A model generated the notes under the pieces. It was not told the DNA's origin. It saw only the letters and a program-made list of their open reading frames with translations, and ran no database searches. This document shows, piece by piece, positions 8,053-17,283 of a stretch of 64,000 nucleotides of DNA. The stretch's first letter is position 1; each line of letters starts with the position of its first letter. Location: NCBI RefSeq assembly GCF_020524325.1, contig NZ_JAIVKY010000002.1, positions 124,001 through 188,000 on the forward strand, written 5' to 3'. Source of the stretch: Sutcliffiella horikoshii (GTDB lineage Bacteria; Bacillota; Bacilli; Bacillales; Bacillaceae_I). The translations under genes were made by a program, and so were the position numbers.

Positions 8053-9093
8053 CTATAATCCTCCTAATAATTGAAACATGGGAATGAAGATACAGAGATA
8101 TAACACAAAAACAAATGAACCGATTCCTAAAAATAAAATTGGCTGAACTCTTCCCAATAGCTTTTCGCTTTTTTCCTGCATCGTTACCAACAACAGCTTG
8201 CTGTATTGCTCCAGTTCCTGTCCCAATCTCCCATTCTTTTGTCCGTGCACAATTACTACATCCAGCCCCTTTACAAATACTTTCTCGCTTCCCACCAATT
8301 TTTCCAACTTCGCTCCTTCTACTAAACGCTTACGAAATTCTCTTGCTTTCCAATGGAAAAAAGAATGGTAGCGTTGCTGCTCGAACACAGCTATAGCTTC
8401 ATTGATCGTTAAACCACTTAAAAGCAAGCTGCTTAATTGTTGCGTAAAATAATGGGAAAAATGAAGGGAGAGAAAGGTTTTGACAAGAGGTAATCTCAGC
8501 AGCATAGCTACCTTTTGAGACGGGGTCAATTTTCTTTCATAGAGTTTATAAAATAGATAGGCTGCGAAAATTCCGAGTACACACCACATTAGTAAAATAG
8601 GTATTTGAACAACTAAAAAGAAAAATACGGAGATGATTGGACTTAGAGAAATGTTCATTTGGGAAAACAATAGATGAAACTGTGGCAACAGGACCAATTG
8701 AACAAAAACAAGCATAATAATTACGAGAAATAAAAGCATGATTGGATACCTGAGTATAGAGAAAATCTTATCTCGGTAATACCTCTTCCGTTCAAGCAGT
8801 GCTCCCCCTGACCGAAATGCCTGTCCTAGGTTTCCATGCTTCTGTGAAAAGAATAGCAAAGATAAAATATCCTGATTGAAATGCAGACTTTCTAAAACTT
8901 GGTGTACACTGTACCCTTTTTTCAGTTCCTCAATGGCCTCCAGCAAGCTTCTTTTCTTTTCCGCTTCGAAGTGAATACTCATCAATTCCAATGCTTCTAA
9001 AAGGGAATAGCCATTTGTATACAGGTCCCCCATCCTTTTAAGGAAATCCTCCTGAACTTTGAGCGGCCAGTCCCTATTGCCCTTTGCCATCAT
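8053..9093 (-). CDS. comGB: Competence membrane platform protein ComGB
   Basis: The 346-residue protein belongs to the type II secretion F / PilC family, the polytopic membrane platform on which the pseudopilus is assembled. Hydrophobic blocks lie near residues 115-140 (YPIMLLFLVIIMLVFVQLVL), 155-185 and at the C-terminus (ILFLGIGSFVFVLYLCIFIP), with two repeated cytoplasmic F domains around them. It overlaps comGA by 20 bases and is translationally coupled. Confidence 0.93.
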   Translation of the reverse strand: MMAKGNRDWPLKVQEDFLKRMGDLYTNGYSLLEALELMSIHFEAEKKRSLLEAIEELKKGYSVHQVLESLHFNQDILSLLFFSQKHGNLGQAFRSGGALLERKRYYRDKIFSILRYPIMLLFLVIIMLVFVQLVLLPQFHLLFSQMNISLSPIISVFFFLVVQIPILLMWCVLGIFAAYLFYKLYERKLTPSQKVAMLLRLPLVKTFLSLHFSHYFTQQLSSLLLSGLTINEAIAVFEQQRYHSFFHWKAREFRKRLVEGAKLEKLVGSEKVFVKGLDVVIVHGQKNGRLGQELEQYSKLLLVTMQEKSEKLLGRVQPILFLGIGSFVFVLYLCIFIPMFQLLGGL

Positions 9094-10144
9094 TCACCCA
9101 TTTTTCGTATTCCCTATGATGAATAAAGCCTAGTGCTATTCCCTTTTTAATTACTTCCTTCAGTGTGGGATAGCGTAATTCCACCTTTGCCCCTTTACAC
9201 TCATCCATCACCTTGGACAGTTCCCGTCCATATAAAAGTTCGTATACACTAGCCAATCGGTGTTGCCTGTATTTTCTGCAGAAAGACGTGCATTCCCCAT
9301 GACAATATGGACATTTCAACTCCACTAGCCTTTGCGCCGAAATAGCAATTAATGTTTGTTCCAATTCTTGTTGTGTGACCCCAAACTCCAACAGCCGATG
9401 CACCGCTCCTTTTGCATCCCGCGTATGCAAGGTGCTCAATACTAAATGACCTGTTAGCGATGCCCTTATAGCGATCTTCGCCGTTTCTTCATCCCTGATT
9501 TCTCCAACCATAATAATGTCTGGATCATGTCTGAGAATAGCCTTTAAACCTGTCGCATAGGTGATCCCCGCCTTTTCATTCACCTGCACCTGAAGCACAT
9601 TTCTGCTTCTCCGCTCCACCGGATCCTCAAGCGTAATAATATTCCGTTGCAACATCCCCTTTGACTCTTCCAAAATGGAATACAAAGTGGTGGTTTTCCC
9701 CGAGCCGGTCGGGCCGGTAAACAGAATAAGGCCATGTGAGTGCTTCATTAAGGAAAATAGTTTTCTTGTGGAGTTTGGAAAAAGGGATAGGCGTTTTAAA
9801 GGGTATTGGCTGTCATCTTGCGGCAGTATTCGGATGACGAGACTTTCTTGGTTAACAGTGGGCAAGGTCGAGAGTCGTAGATTGATAGGTTTGGAGTCGA
9901 TAAAAAGGTTTAATGCGCCATTTTGAGGCTTTCTTGCTTCACCTATGTCCATTTCGGCTTGGAATTTAAGGTGGGATAACATCCGTTCATAAATTTCTAG
10001 TGGGAGATCTTCTTGATCATAGAGGTAGTGGTCCAGACGGAAAAGTACTTTGGCGGACGTTTCATGTGGTTTGATGTGAATATCTGATACACGCAAACGG
10101 ATAGCTTGGCGAATGATTTCTTCACACTTTTTTTCAATATTCAT
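9074..10144 (-). CDS. comGA: Competence assembly ATPase ComGA
   Basis: This 356-residue ATPase of the PilB/GspE family powers assembly of the competence pilus at the inner face of the membrane. It has Walker A TGPTGSGKTTTLYSI (about residue 143), an Asp box LEDPVERRS, Walker B DPDIIMVGEIRDEETA and HLVLSTLHT. Near the C-terminus a four-Cys cluster (CPYCHGECTSFC) recalls the zinc-binding Cys set of PilB ATPases. It starts a seven-gene operon. The upstream 180 bases are rich in A and T tracts, but I found no clean ComK box pair. Confidence 0.95.
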   Translation of the reverse strand: MNIEKKCEEIIRQAIRLRVSDIHIKPHETSAKVLFRLDHYLYDQEDLPLEIYERMLSHLKFQAEMDIGEARKPQNGALNLFIDSKPINLRLSTLPTVNQESLVIRILPQDDSQYPLKRLSLFPNSTRKLFSLMKHSHGLILFTGPTGSGKTTTLYSILEESKGMLQRNIITLEDPVERRSRNVLQVQVNEKAGITYATGLKAILRHDPDIIMVGEIRDEETAKIAIRASLTGHLVLSTLHTRDAKGAVHRLLEFGVTQQELEQTLIAISAQRLVELKCPYCHGECTSFCRKYRQHRLASVYELLYGRELSKVMDECKGAKVELRYPTLKEVIKKGIALGFIHHREYEKWVNDGKGQ

Positions 10145-10321
10145 TTGTCACCTCATTTTTTGTTGGTTTGGTTGTTGGATGGAAGAGAATGAGCTTTCTT
10201 GCCTAGAGGAAAAGAGAGTAAAAAAGGATGGGGTACAGGTCTGCCTTTATAATTTTCTACAACGATTGACATATTCCTGCAAGATTATTTATTTTTTTCA
10301 AAAAAAGAAGACCTATCCTTT

Positions 10322-11149
10322 TCAACAAAAAGATATGGTCCCCATTATATATTCCTCTACTAACTTGCCTATTTCCTGTATCGCCCTTTTACCAATGGAG
10401 TTATCAACCAAGTCGTCGATAAGAACGGCTACTAAAATTTTCTCTCCCTTATAGGTAACAATTCCGCAATCATGCTCCACACCTGGCAGCTCGCCGGTCT
10501 TATTGGCAATTTTAATCAAATCAAGATCCATGTAAAATGGAAGCTTATCTAAAAGCTGCTGACCACCAAGAATTTGCAGCATAGTTTGTCTGCTCTTATT
10601 GGAAAACACAGGCTTCTTGTCGTCTTCCACATATAGGAGCTTTAGACAATCTCCCATTTCTCGGGCACATGTCTTGTTTTCCAATCCGACAGCTGAGGCT
10701 TTAAAATCCATCATTTTTCGTTCAAGTTTCGTATTCGTTAAACCCTGCTCTTTACAGAAATCATTCACTAGATCCCACCCGAGAATGTCAATCACCTTAT
10801 TGGTGGCCGTATTATCGGATACAATAATCATTAGCGATAACAAGTCGTTTAAAGCAAAACTCGTGTCAGCATTCATAAATGGAATAACACCTGCTCCACC
10901 TGCTACATTTTCTGGATCTATAGAAAATCTGTCAGAAAGATTCAACCTGCCTGCTTCTATCTGTTTAAATGCCGCCATCATGATAGGAATCTTTATGAGA
11001 CTTGCCGCTTTTTTCGTAATATCAGCATCTTTTTCGAGACGCTGGCCACTGCCGTCCTCAATTACAAAACTAACATTTCCCGCAGTGGCGTCTACCACTG
11101 CCTGGACACGTTCTTTCAAAATTTGCAACTTGGTGTCAGTTCCCATCAT
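10322..11149 (-). CDS. Cytoplasmic class-A beta-lactamase-like serine hydrolase
   Basis: The protein has the penicillin-recognising fold: SLIK (SxxK), SDN and KTG occur in order. It has no signal peptide, so it should act in the cytoplasm. The residue equivalent to the deacylating Glu166 of class A enzymes is missing: the expected LxRxExxLN region reads LERKMMDFK. An efficient beta-lactamase is therefore unlikely; an esterase, amidase or peptidase role on imported cell-wall peptides fits the dpp-ykf context better. It overlaps the end of ykfD. ATG 11149 is chosen from several adjacent candidates (GTG 11155, ATG 11146). Confidence 0.75.
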   Translation of the reverse strand: MMGTDTKLQILKERVQAVVDATAGNVSFVIEDGSGQRLEKDADITKKAASLIKIPIMMAAFKQIEAGRLNLSDRFSIDPENVAGGAGVIPFMNADTSFALNDLLSLMIIVSDNTATNKVIDILGWDLVNDFCKEQGLTNTKLERKMMDFKASAVGLENKTCAREMGDCLKLLYVEDDKKPVFSNKSRQTMLQILGGQQLLDKLPFYMDLDLIKIANKTGELPGVEHDCGIVTYKGEKILVAVLIDDLVDNSIGKRAIQEIGKLVEEYIMGTISFC

Positions 11150-12155
11150 GCGCACTTGCCACCATTTCCCTCACTTTATCCGGTCCAACAATCTTTTCAT
11201 TATATAAATGACAGGCCACATAATGACGTTCTTCTACTTCCTGCCACTCTGGAACCGATTGACTGCAAGCTTCCATGGCGTGGGGACAGCGGGTACGGAA
11301 GACGCAGCCGCTTGGTGGGTTAATCGGACTTGGAATCTCCCCTTGAACAATTTGCCTTTCCCGCTTATCCTCTATATCTGGATCCGGTATTGGTATAGCA
11401 GATAATAATGCTTGTGTGTATGGATGCAACGGCTTTTTATAAAGTGCCTTACTCTCCGTCAATTCCATCATTTTACCAAGATACATAACCCCTATCCTGT
11501 CACTGATATGCTTAACCATGGAAAGGTCGTGGGCAATGAACAGGTAAGTCAACCCTTTTTCTTTCTGGAGACGTTTCATTAAATTCACCACTTGGGCTTG
11601 CACCGATACGTCCAAAGCGGAAATTGGTTCATCGGCAATGATAAAATCTGGATCCAACGCCAATGCACGAGCAATTCCGATACGCTGCCTTTGTCCTCCA
11701 CTGAATTCATGCGGATAACGGTTGGCATGCTCCCGATTCAACCCCACATCTTCCAATAGTTGATAGACGCGTTCTGTGCGTTCTTTACTATTTTTGTAAA
11801 TCCCATGTACTTCCATCGGTTCTGAGATGATTTCTTTTACCGTTGAACGAGGGTTTAAAGAAGCATATGGATCTTGAAAAATCATCTGCATGTTCCTGTG
11901 GAAAGCAAATTTCTCTTTTTCAGTAAGTTTATGAACATCTTTTCCGTTAAAATTTACTTCTCCTGACGTCTTGCCATAAAGTCCGATGATGGTCCTTCCT
12001 GTAGTGGATTTACCGCATCCAGACTCTCCAACCAGCCCAAAAGTTTCACCCTGATAAATATCAAATGAGACATTGTCTACTGCTTTTAGAGTTTGATTTT
12101 TCCCTAGAAAAAAATATTTTTGCAATTTTTTCACTTGAAGTAGTTTCTTTTGCAT
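11136..12155 (-). CDS. ykfD: Peptide ABC transporter ATPase YkfD (DppF/OppF family)
   Basis: This is the second ATPase of the dipeptide/murein-peptide importer. The 339-residue protein has Walker [13 protein letters not shown], signature [15 protein letters not shown] and Walker [13 protein letters not shown]. It also has the C-terminal oligopeptide-transporter motif with a Cys cluster ([14 protein letters not shown]). I chose ATG 12155, preceded by GGGGA that overlaps the ykfC stop. It should pair with DppD beneath the DppB/DppC channel. Confidence 0.93.
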   Translation of the reverse strand: MQKKLLQVKKLQKYFFLGKNQTLKAVDNVSFDIYQGETFGLVGESGCGKSTTGRTIIGLYGKTSGEVNFNGKDVHKLTEKEKFAFHRNMQMIFQDPYASLNPRSTVKEIISEPMEVHGIYKNSKERTERVYQLLEDVGLNREHANRYPHEFSGGQRQRIGIARALALDPDFIIADEPISALDVSVQAQVVNLMKRLQKEKGLTYLFIAHDLSMVKHISDRIGVMYLGKMMELTESKALYKKPLHPYTQALLSAIPIPDPDIEDKRERQIVQGEIPSPINPPSGCVFRTRCPHAMEACSQSVPEWQEVEERHYVACHLYNEKIVGPDKVREMVASAHDGN

Positions 12156-12157
12156 GT

Positions 12158-13081
12158 TTATTCCCCGTCCTTCTGCCAGTACCTTCTTGCTGCACATAGT
12201 TCTTTTTCATAAATGGTGTTTTCCATAGGTAGGATCTCAATATCTCTACCTGTTTTTGGTGAGTGCAACAGTTTCCCATCTCCATAATAAATTCCAACGT
12301 GATGAATTTTCCCCTTGCCTTCTTCATAAGCAAAGAACAACAAGTCCCCAGGTTCTAAAGCGTTTAGCGGCACTGCCTCCCCCTCTTTAGCCTGGTCGTG
12401 GGCATCGCGCGGAATGATATAGCCATTAGCTTTACACATCGTGTAGCTGAAACCAGAGCAGTCCATACCGAATCCGCTCATGCCTCCCCATAAATATGGA
12501 AGACCGAGGAATCTTTCACCACTCCTTACAATATCCGTTCCAGACCCTTTTGGGATGGAAGAAAGACCGTCGTACACAGAAGTGTCAGCAGTATTCAGCA
12601 GTCCTAAAGTTTCATCAGGAAGTTGAACCTTCACCTTTTCTTTCCCATTCTCCACTACCGGCAAAATGGTTTGAAAGCTCAGCTCCAGTAATTCCTTATC
12701 CTCCACAGAGAATAAAGTGGTCAGATTGCTTGTCACCACTGCAACCGGACTATCTTCAAGCTTCCAGTCCGCTACTTTGGTAATCTGGCATTTTGGGACC
12801 CAGCCAGGATATCCTCTGTCATCCTTTGATGAGCCTTGGGTCAGTGCAATAATATGAAAGTAATTTTCCTTTTCCTCTAGAACGAGAACCTCCTGCCCGT
12901 ATAGCAGTTGGGATTGGATTAAGTTGGCGTCACAAAGTTCTAGCCTTGTTTCAAAATTTAGTGAATCGAGCCAGCTTTTGATATCTGTAGGATTTGAAAT
13001 GGCTTTTTCATCTAATATTCTTGCTGAATCATAAGAGGTCCAAATGGTAGCAACCGGTACATTTATGACGTATTTACTCAA
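12158..13081 (-). CDS. ykfC: Gamma-D-glutamyl-L-diamino acid endopeptidase (NlpC/P60), YkfC
   Basis: The 307-residue enzyme cuts the D-Glu to diaminopimelate bond in murein peptides such as L-Ala-D-Glu-mDAP. After N-terminal SH3-like domains it carries an NlpC/P60 domain with the catalytic Cys in MDCSGFSY (about residue 238), His in KIHHVGIY and the final polar residue near LLHSPKTG. No signal peptide is seen, in line with cytoplasmic action on imported peptides. The start is TTG 13081 behind AAAGGAGG inside the end of ykfB. Confidence 0.93.
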   Translation of the reverse strand: MSKYVINVPVATIWTSYDSARILDEKAISNPTDIKSWLDSLNFETRLELCDANLIQSQLLYGQEVLVLEEKENYFHIIALTQGSSKDDRGYPGWVPKCQITKVADWKLEDSPVAVVTSNLTTLFSVEDKELLELSFQTILPVVENGKEKVKVQLPDETLGLLNTADTSVYDGLSSIPKGSGTDIVRSGERFLGLPYLWGGMSGFGMDCSGFSYTMCKANGYIIPRDAHDQAKEGEAVPLNALEPGDLLFFAYEEGKGKIHHVGIYYGDGKLLHSPKTGRDIEILPMENTIYEKELCAARRYWQKDGE

Positions 13082-14174
13082 TGCTGACTCCTCCTTTGAC
13101 TTTTACATCATTAATTCCTAATCCGTACGTATCCGGGAAACTGATTGTTCGCCCGTTATAAATGATACCTCCTGTTACGATATCTTCAGCCAACATAAGC
13201 GGTGCATCAAAATCAAATCGAGTGATATTGCTCTTACTCGCGGCAAAGTGGGCGGCAGCCGTGATCCCGAGCCTGGTTTCAATCATACTTCCTACCATGC
13301 ACTCCACTCCAAAGGACTGTGCAATACTATTAATTTTTTCCGCCTGGAAAATGCCGCCTGATTTCATAAGTTTGATATTGATCAGATCGGCACTCCGTGT
13401 TTTAAGTACTTGAACTGCCTGTTCGGGAGTAAAGACGCTTTCATCCGCCATGATTGGTGTTTCCACTGCATCGGTAACCTGTTTCAATCCCTCCATATCA
13501 TGGGCAATGACAGGTTGTTCAACAAGCTCGATATTCAACCCCAGATCTTCCATTTTGCGAATGCCGCGTATGGCTTCCTTGGCCGTCCAGCCTTGATTGG
13601 CATCAAGGCGAATTTCTACCATATCTCCTACACGACTTCTGATTTCTCTTATTCTAGCTATATCTGTGGCCATATCGTCTTTCCCAACTTTCACCTTTAG
13701 GACACGGAAACCTTTCTCCACATAACCAATAGCGTCGTCTCCCATTTCTTTCGGGGAATTGACGCTGACAGTGAAGTCAGTTTCCAGCTCACTCTTGGCC
13801 CCGCCCAAGTATTGATACAGAGGCAGCCTGCTATGTTGAGCCAGGCAATCATAAATGGCCATATCGACTGCAGCCTTTGCACTAGTATTCCGAACAACCG
13901 ATTTATGTAGTTGTTGCAATAGAGGTTCATAGTTTAAGAGGTTCTCGTTTAATAGAGTCGGTTTGAAAATTTGCTGAATGGCGTATTCTACACTATCCAG
14001 ACTGTCTCCTGTGATGACATGGGTAGGTGGTGCCTCTCCCCAACCGACCAGACCATTATCACAGGTTATCTTCACTACCACGGCTTCCGCAACATACACG
14101 GTACGCAATGCCGTCTTAAACGGTTTTGACAGAGGTACTGCGGTGCGGAACGTCTCAACATGTTGTATTTTCAT
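13074..14174 (-). CDS. ykfB: L-Ala-D/L-Glu epimerase YkfB
   Basis: This enolase-superfamily epimerase converts L-Ala-D-Glu from murein to L-Ala-L-Glu so that normal peptidases can use it. The 366-residue protein has the catalytic lysine pair in VLKVKVGKD (KxK), metal ligands in RLDANQGW, ELVEQP and MADESVF, and Lys in INIKLMKSGG. ATG 14174 follows GGAGAAGG. It lies between ykfA and ykfC, as in B. subtilis. Confidence 0.95.
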   Translation of the reverse strand: MKIQHVETFRTAVPLSKPFKTALRTVYVAEAVVVKITCDNGLVGWGEAPPTHVITGDSLDSVEYAIQQIFKPTLLNENLLNYEPLLQQLHKSVVRNTSAKAAVDMAIYDCLAQHSRLPLYQYLGGAKSELETDFTVSVNSPKEMGDDAIGYVEKGFRVLKVKVGKDDMATDIARIREIRSRVGDMVEIRLDANQGWTAKEAIRGIRKMEDLGLNIELVEQPVIAHDMEGLKQVTDAVETPIMADESVFTPEQAVQVLKTRSADLINIKLMKSGGIFQAEKINSIAQSFGVECMVGSMIETRLGITAAAHFAASKSNITRFDFDAPLMLAEDIVTGGIIYNGRTISFPDTYGLGINDVKVKGGVSIE

Positions 14175-14188
14175 TATTCCTTCTCCTC

Positions 14189-15109
14189 TCATTCCACTCC
14201 TGCTTGTATAGTCAATGTCTTGTTGTATGTGTTTAATTCCGCTTTTGCTCCATGCGGTATAGCGATATTAGGAGAGCAATGTCCGAATTGGAAACCGCTC
14301 ATAGTCGGTTTCCCTGCATCTTTTACGTGTTGAGAAATAACCTCTTCAAGCGTCAAGGATGCCTTTCCTTCATCAGGTACACAATTATGAAAGTCCCCAA
14401 TAACAATCCCTTCTGCGTCGGAGAACTTTCCTGCCATTTTCAACTGATTTAGCATTCTGTCCACTTTGTATGGCTGTTCATCAATATCTTCAAAAAAGAG
14501 GATTTTCCCCTTTGTCTGTAGTTCAAACGGAGTTCCAAGTGAACTTACTAGCAAAGTTAAGTTGCCGCCAACAAGCTCTCCTGTCGCAACGCCTTCATTC
14601 ATCACTTCGAGGGGGGAGAGTTCTTCGGTATATACTAGTTCAGTTGGTTCAAACAACTGTTGGAAATAGGCTTTTGATAGAGGGTGAATGCTATCGAGCC
14701 CGATATCCGAGCTCAGCATCGGACCATGGAAAGAAGTTAATCCGGCCTTTTGGTAAAATGCCTGATGTAAAAAAGTGATATCACTGTAACCCCAGAAAAT
14801 CTTGGGATTATTTTTTACAATGTCATAATCTATGTTGGAAGCAATTCTTGCCGTTCCAAATCCGCCGCATGCACAGAAAATTGCCTTTACCTCATCATCC
14901 TGAAACATAGCATGCAAATCTTCTAGTTTTTCTTCATCCTTGGATGCAAGGTAGCCGTAGGGAGCATCCACATATTTGCCCAGCTTTACTTTCAGGCCCA
15001 GTTCCTCTTCCAAGAAAGGAAGTGCTCGTTTCAATTTCTCCTGTTTAGGCGGACTTGCAGGTGCAATGACACCAACCGTGTCTCCTTTTTTTAAACGCAG
15101 CGGCTTCAT
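14189..15109 (-). CDS. ykfA: LD-carboxypeptidase YkfA (peptidase S66)
   Basis: S66 peptidases trim the terminal D-Ala from murein tetrapeptides. The 306-residue protein starts MKPLRLKKGDTVGVIAPASPP and contains the nucleophile region FWGYSDITFLHQA. The Ser-Glu-His set is completed by FFEDIDEQPYKVDRML and GFQFGHCSPN. I chose ATG 15109 (GGAGAGGAG upstream); the frame is open for 58 codons before it without family resemblance. No signal peptide, so it acts in the cytoplasm. Confidence 0.93.
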   Translation of the reverse strand: MKPLRLKKGDTVGVIAPASPPKQEKLKRALPFLEEELGLKVKLGKYVDAPYGYLASKDEEKLEDLHAMFQDDEVKAIFCACGGFGTARIASNIDYDIVKNNPKIFWGYSDITFLHQAFYQKAGLTSFHGPMLSSDIGLDSIHPLSKAYFQQLFEPTELVYTEELSPLEVMNEGVATGELVGGNLTLLVSSLGTPFELQTKGKILFFEDIDEQPYKVDRMLNQLKMAGKFSDAEGIVIGDFHNCVPDEGKASLTLEEVISQHVKDAGKPTMSGFQFGHCSPNIAIPHGAKAELNTYNKTLTIQAGVE

Positions 15110-15195
15110 GTTTCGCCACTCCTCTCCTTTAATAAATTCCGTCAAGCTATGTATATGTATGGTGTTGCTGATTTTAGTATGTATGACAATTTCAA

Positions 15196-15222
15196 TGAAA
15201 AGGGTGTTCAGTGAACACCCTT
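15196..15222 (-). terminator. Hairpin between dppE and ykfA
   Basis: Minus strand AAGGGTGTTCA/TGAACACCCTT, a near-perfect stem, followed by TTTTC. It probably gives partial termination or an mRNA end after dppE. Confidence 0.65.
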
Positions 15223-15245
15223 CTCCTGTTAAAACATATAACCTG

Positions 15246-16877
15246 TTACTCTTTGTCCGCCCATTTAAGTTCGATGTATCCAACAGGGTGACGAACGATA
15301 CCTTTTACCGCTTCGTTTTGAAGATATACATGATTGTAGAAATACAACGGAATGATTGGCATGTCTTCAAATAACACTTTCTCCGCTTCGTACATTTGCT
15401 CATAGCGTGCTGCTTCATCGGATTCGTTAAGAGCCGATTGAACTAGCTCATCATACTTCGAGTTACTCCAACCTGTACGGTTCATGGAGTGTCCAGTTTG
15501 GAAGTTTTCAAGGAAGTTGATAGGGTCAGCATAGTCCGCTAAGAATGAGCTTCGGGAAAATTGGAATTCAAGAGCTGTCTGCATATCAAGGAACACGTTC
15601 CATTCCATATTAGCAAGCTTCACATCAACTCCAAGATTGTCCTTGAACATTTGTTGCATCGTTTCAGCGATACGTTTGTGCTCATCACTTGTGTTATACG
15701 TTAATGTAACTTCCGGTAATGTTTCATATCCTTCTTCTTCCATACCTTTTTCCAATAAAGCTTTTGCTTCTTCTGCGTTAAATGTAACAAGGTCTCCATT
15801 CACTTCACGGAAATCTTTTCCAGATGGATCTGTGAATCCTGAAGAGACAAATCCTTTTGCAGCTTCTTCTCCTCGTTTTGTCACATAATCAACAATATCC
15901 TGCTGATTAACTGCCATTGCGAAAGCCTTTCTGATGTTTGCATTTTGGAATGGCGCTTTGTCTACTCCAAATCGGAAAAAGTACGTACCAGCCTGCTCGC
16001 CAATATTTACTTTTCCTTCTGCAAATAACGCTTCACTTGCATCAGCAGGCACTCCTGAAGTATCCAGATCACCCGCTTGGTACATTTGATACTCCGTGTT
16101 CGTATCATTTACAATTGCCCAATGAACTTTATCCAATTTCACTGTGTCTGCATCCCAATATTTGTCATTCTTCGCCATAACAAAGTGGCTTTCATGCTCC
16201 CATTCCGCAAGGTTAAATGGACCATTTCCAACAAAAGAATCCGCTTCAGCAAACCATTCTGGATTTTCTGTAGCAACCTTCTCATTGATTGGGAAGAAGG
16301 CCGGATTCGTGATAACGCTTAGGAAATACGTTTGTGGAGCAACAAGTGTTACTTCTAATGTCTTTTCATCCAAAGCTTTTACTTGTACATCATCAGCAGA
16401 GCCTTCTCCGTTGTTGTATGCTTCTCCACCCTCGATGAAGTAACCAAGGAATGCAGCGGGAGATGCTGTTTCAGGGTTTAAAAGACGTTTCCATGCGAAT
16501 TCAAAGTCACCTGCAGTCACGTCGTCCCCATTAGACCACTTTGCATTGTCACGAATATAGAATGTGTACGTTTTTCCGTCTTCGGATACATCCCATTTTT
16601 CCGCTGTTGCTTCTTGTGGCAGGTGTTCGTCATTTAGGCGAGTCAGACCTTCCATCAAGTTGTTTAGTGCGTTCCAAGAATAGGAGTCAAAGCCGATTGG
16701 CGGATCTAGTGATGTTGGTTCAGATCCGTTGTTCAGGCGAAGTACCTTTTCTCCTGATGCGCTTTCGTTGTTGTTAGAGTTATCGTTTGTGTCGGTGCCT
16801 GCGTTGTTGCTGGCTGTACATGCTGCTAAGACGAATACTAGCATGGCGGTCATTAGTAATGACAATACCTTTTTCAT
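15246..16877 (-). CDS. dppE: Peptide-binding lipoprotein DppE (SBP family 5)
   Basis: This is the extracellular solute-binding component of the peptide importer. The 543-residue protein starts with a lipoprotein signal (LLMTAMLVFVLAAC), so Cys20 becomes lipidated. An Asn/Ser/Asp-rich linker follows, then the family-5 binding fold (RLNNGSEPTSLDP, GDDVTAGDFEFAWKRLL). GGGGGAG precedes ATG 16877. It is separated from dppD by about 400 bases filled with repeat elements, unlike the compact operon elsewhere. Confidence 0.95.
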   Translation of the reverse strand: MKKVLSLLMTAMLVFVLAACTASNNAGTDTNDNSNNNESASGEKVLRLNNGSEPTSLDPPIGFDSYSWNALNNLMEGLTRLNDEHLPQEATAEKWDVSEDGKTYTFYIRDNAKWSNGDDVTAGDFEFAWKRLLNPETASPAAFLGYFIEGGEAYNNGEGSADDVQVKALDEKTLEVTLVAPQTYFLSVITNPAFFPINEKVATENPEWFAEADSFVGNGPFNLAEWEHESHFVMAKNDKYWDADTVKLDKVHWAIVNDTNTEYQMYQAGDLDTSGVPADASEALFAEGKVNIGEQAGTYFFRFGVDKAPFQNANIRKAFAMAVNQQDIVDYVTKRGEEAAKGFVSSGFTDPSGKDFREVNGDLVTFNAEEAKALLEKGMEEEGYETLPEVTLTYNTSDEHKRIAETMQQMFKDNLGVDVKLANMEWNVFLDMQTALEFQFSRSSFLADYADPINFLENFQTGHSMNRTGWSNSKYDELVQSALNESDEAARYEQMYEAEKVLFEDMPIIPLYFYNHVYLQNEAVKGIVRHPVGYIELKWADKE

Positions 16878-16916
16878 GTGTTACTCCCCCTTTTTCAATT
16901 GTGGTTCTGTAAGACG

Positions 16917-17259
16917 CCGCTGTTGATTTCCACACTGGGCTTCGCTTTCCTAGGGGAGGTGCTGGAGCCTCTTCACTTCGTTGAAAGCCACTGAAAATTT
17001 CATTGATTTAGGATGTAGTTAACACACCGCTGTTGATTTCCGCAAATGGCTTCGCTTTCCTAGGGGCGCTGCTGGAGCCTCCTCGGCTTCGCCTGCGGGG
17101 TCTCCACCTAACGCTATCTCCCTCAGGAGTCTTCGCCTTTTGCTCCAATCTACAGCTAGAAATCACTAAACACATGATATATCGGGTTTTCAGTGGCCTC
17201 CTTCGTTGCGGGGTCTATACCTCTCGCTGGAGTCTTCGCCCTGTGCTCCAATCAACAGC
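16917..17259. repeat. Nested GC-rich hairpin repeats between dppD and dppE
   Basis: The 5' half of a type-A hairpin element (16917-16986) and a matching 3' half (17198-17259) flank an inserted unit that itself contains a complete type-A element (17029-17156). The complete copy starts GCTGTTGATTTCCGCAAATG and ends CTCCAATCTACAGC, which are inverted complements. The whole 406-base gene gap is filled this way. Confidence 0.8.
16987..17197. mobile_element. 211-bp MITE-like unit bounded by GCCACTGAAAA inverted repeats
   Basis: GCCACTGAAAA at 16987 and TTTTCAGTGGC ending at 17197 are perfect 11-base inverted repeats. They split a type-A element in two. CTTCGTTG occurs just outside both ends, resembling a target-site duplication. 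A unit of nearly the same size and ends sits at 49203-49418. No transposase is encoded. Confidence 0.6.
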
Positions 17260-17283
17260 TATGATTCTATTTCACTATAAGTC

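Noticed and set aside
10145-10321. ComK box in front of comGA
   Set aside because: A and T tracts are present, but no AAAA-N5-TTTT pair at the required spacing could be read.
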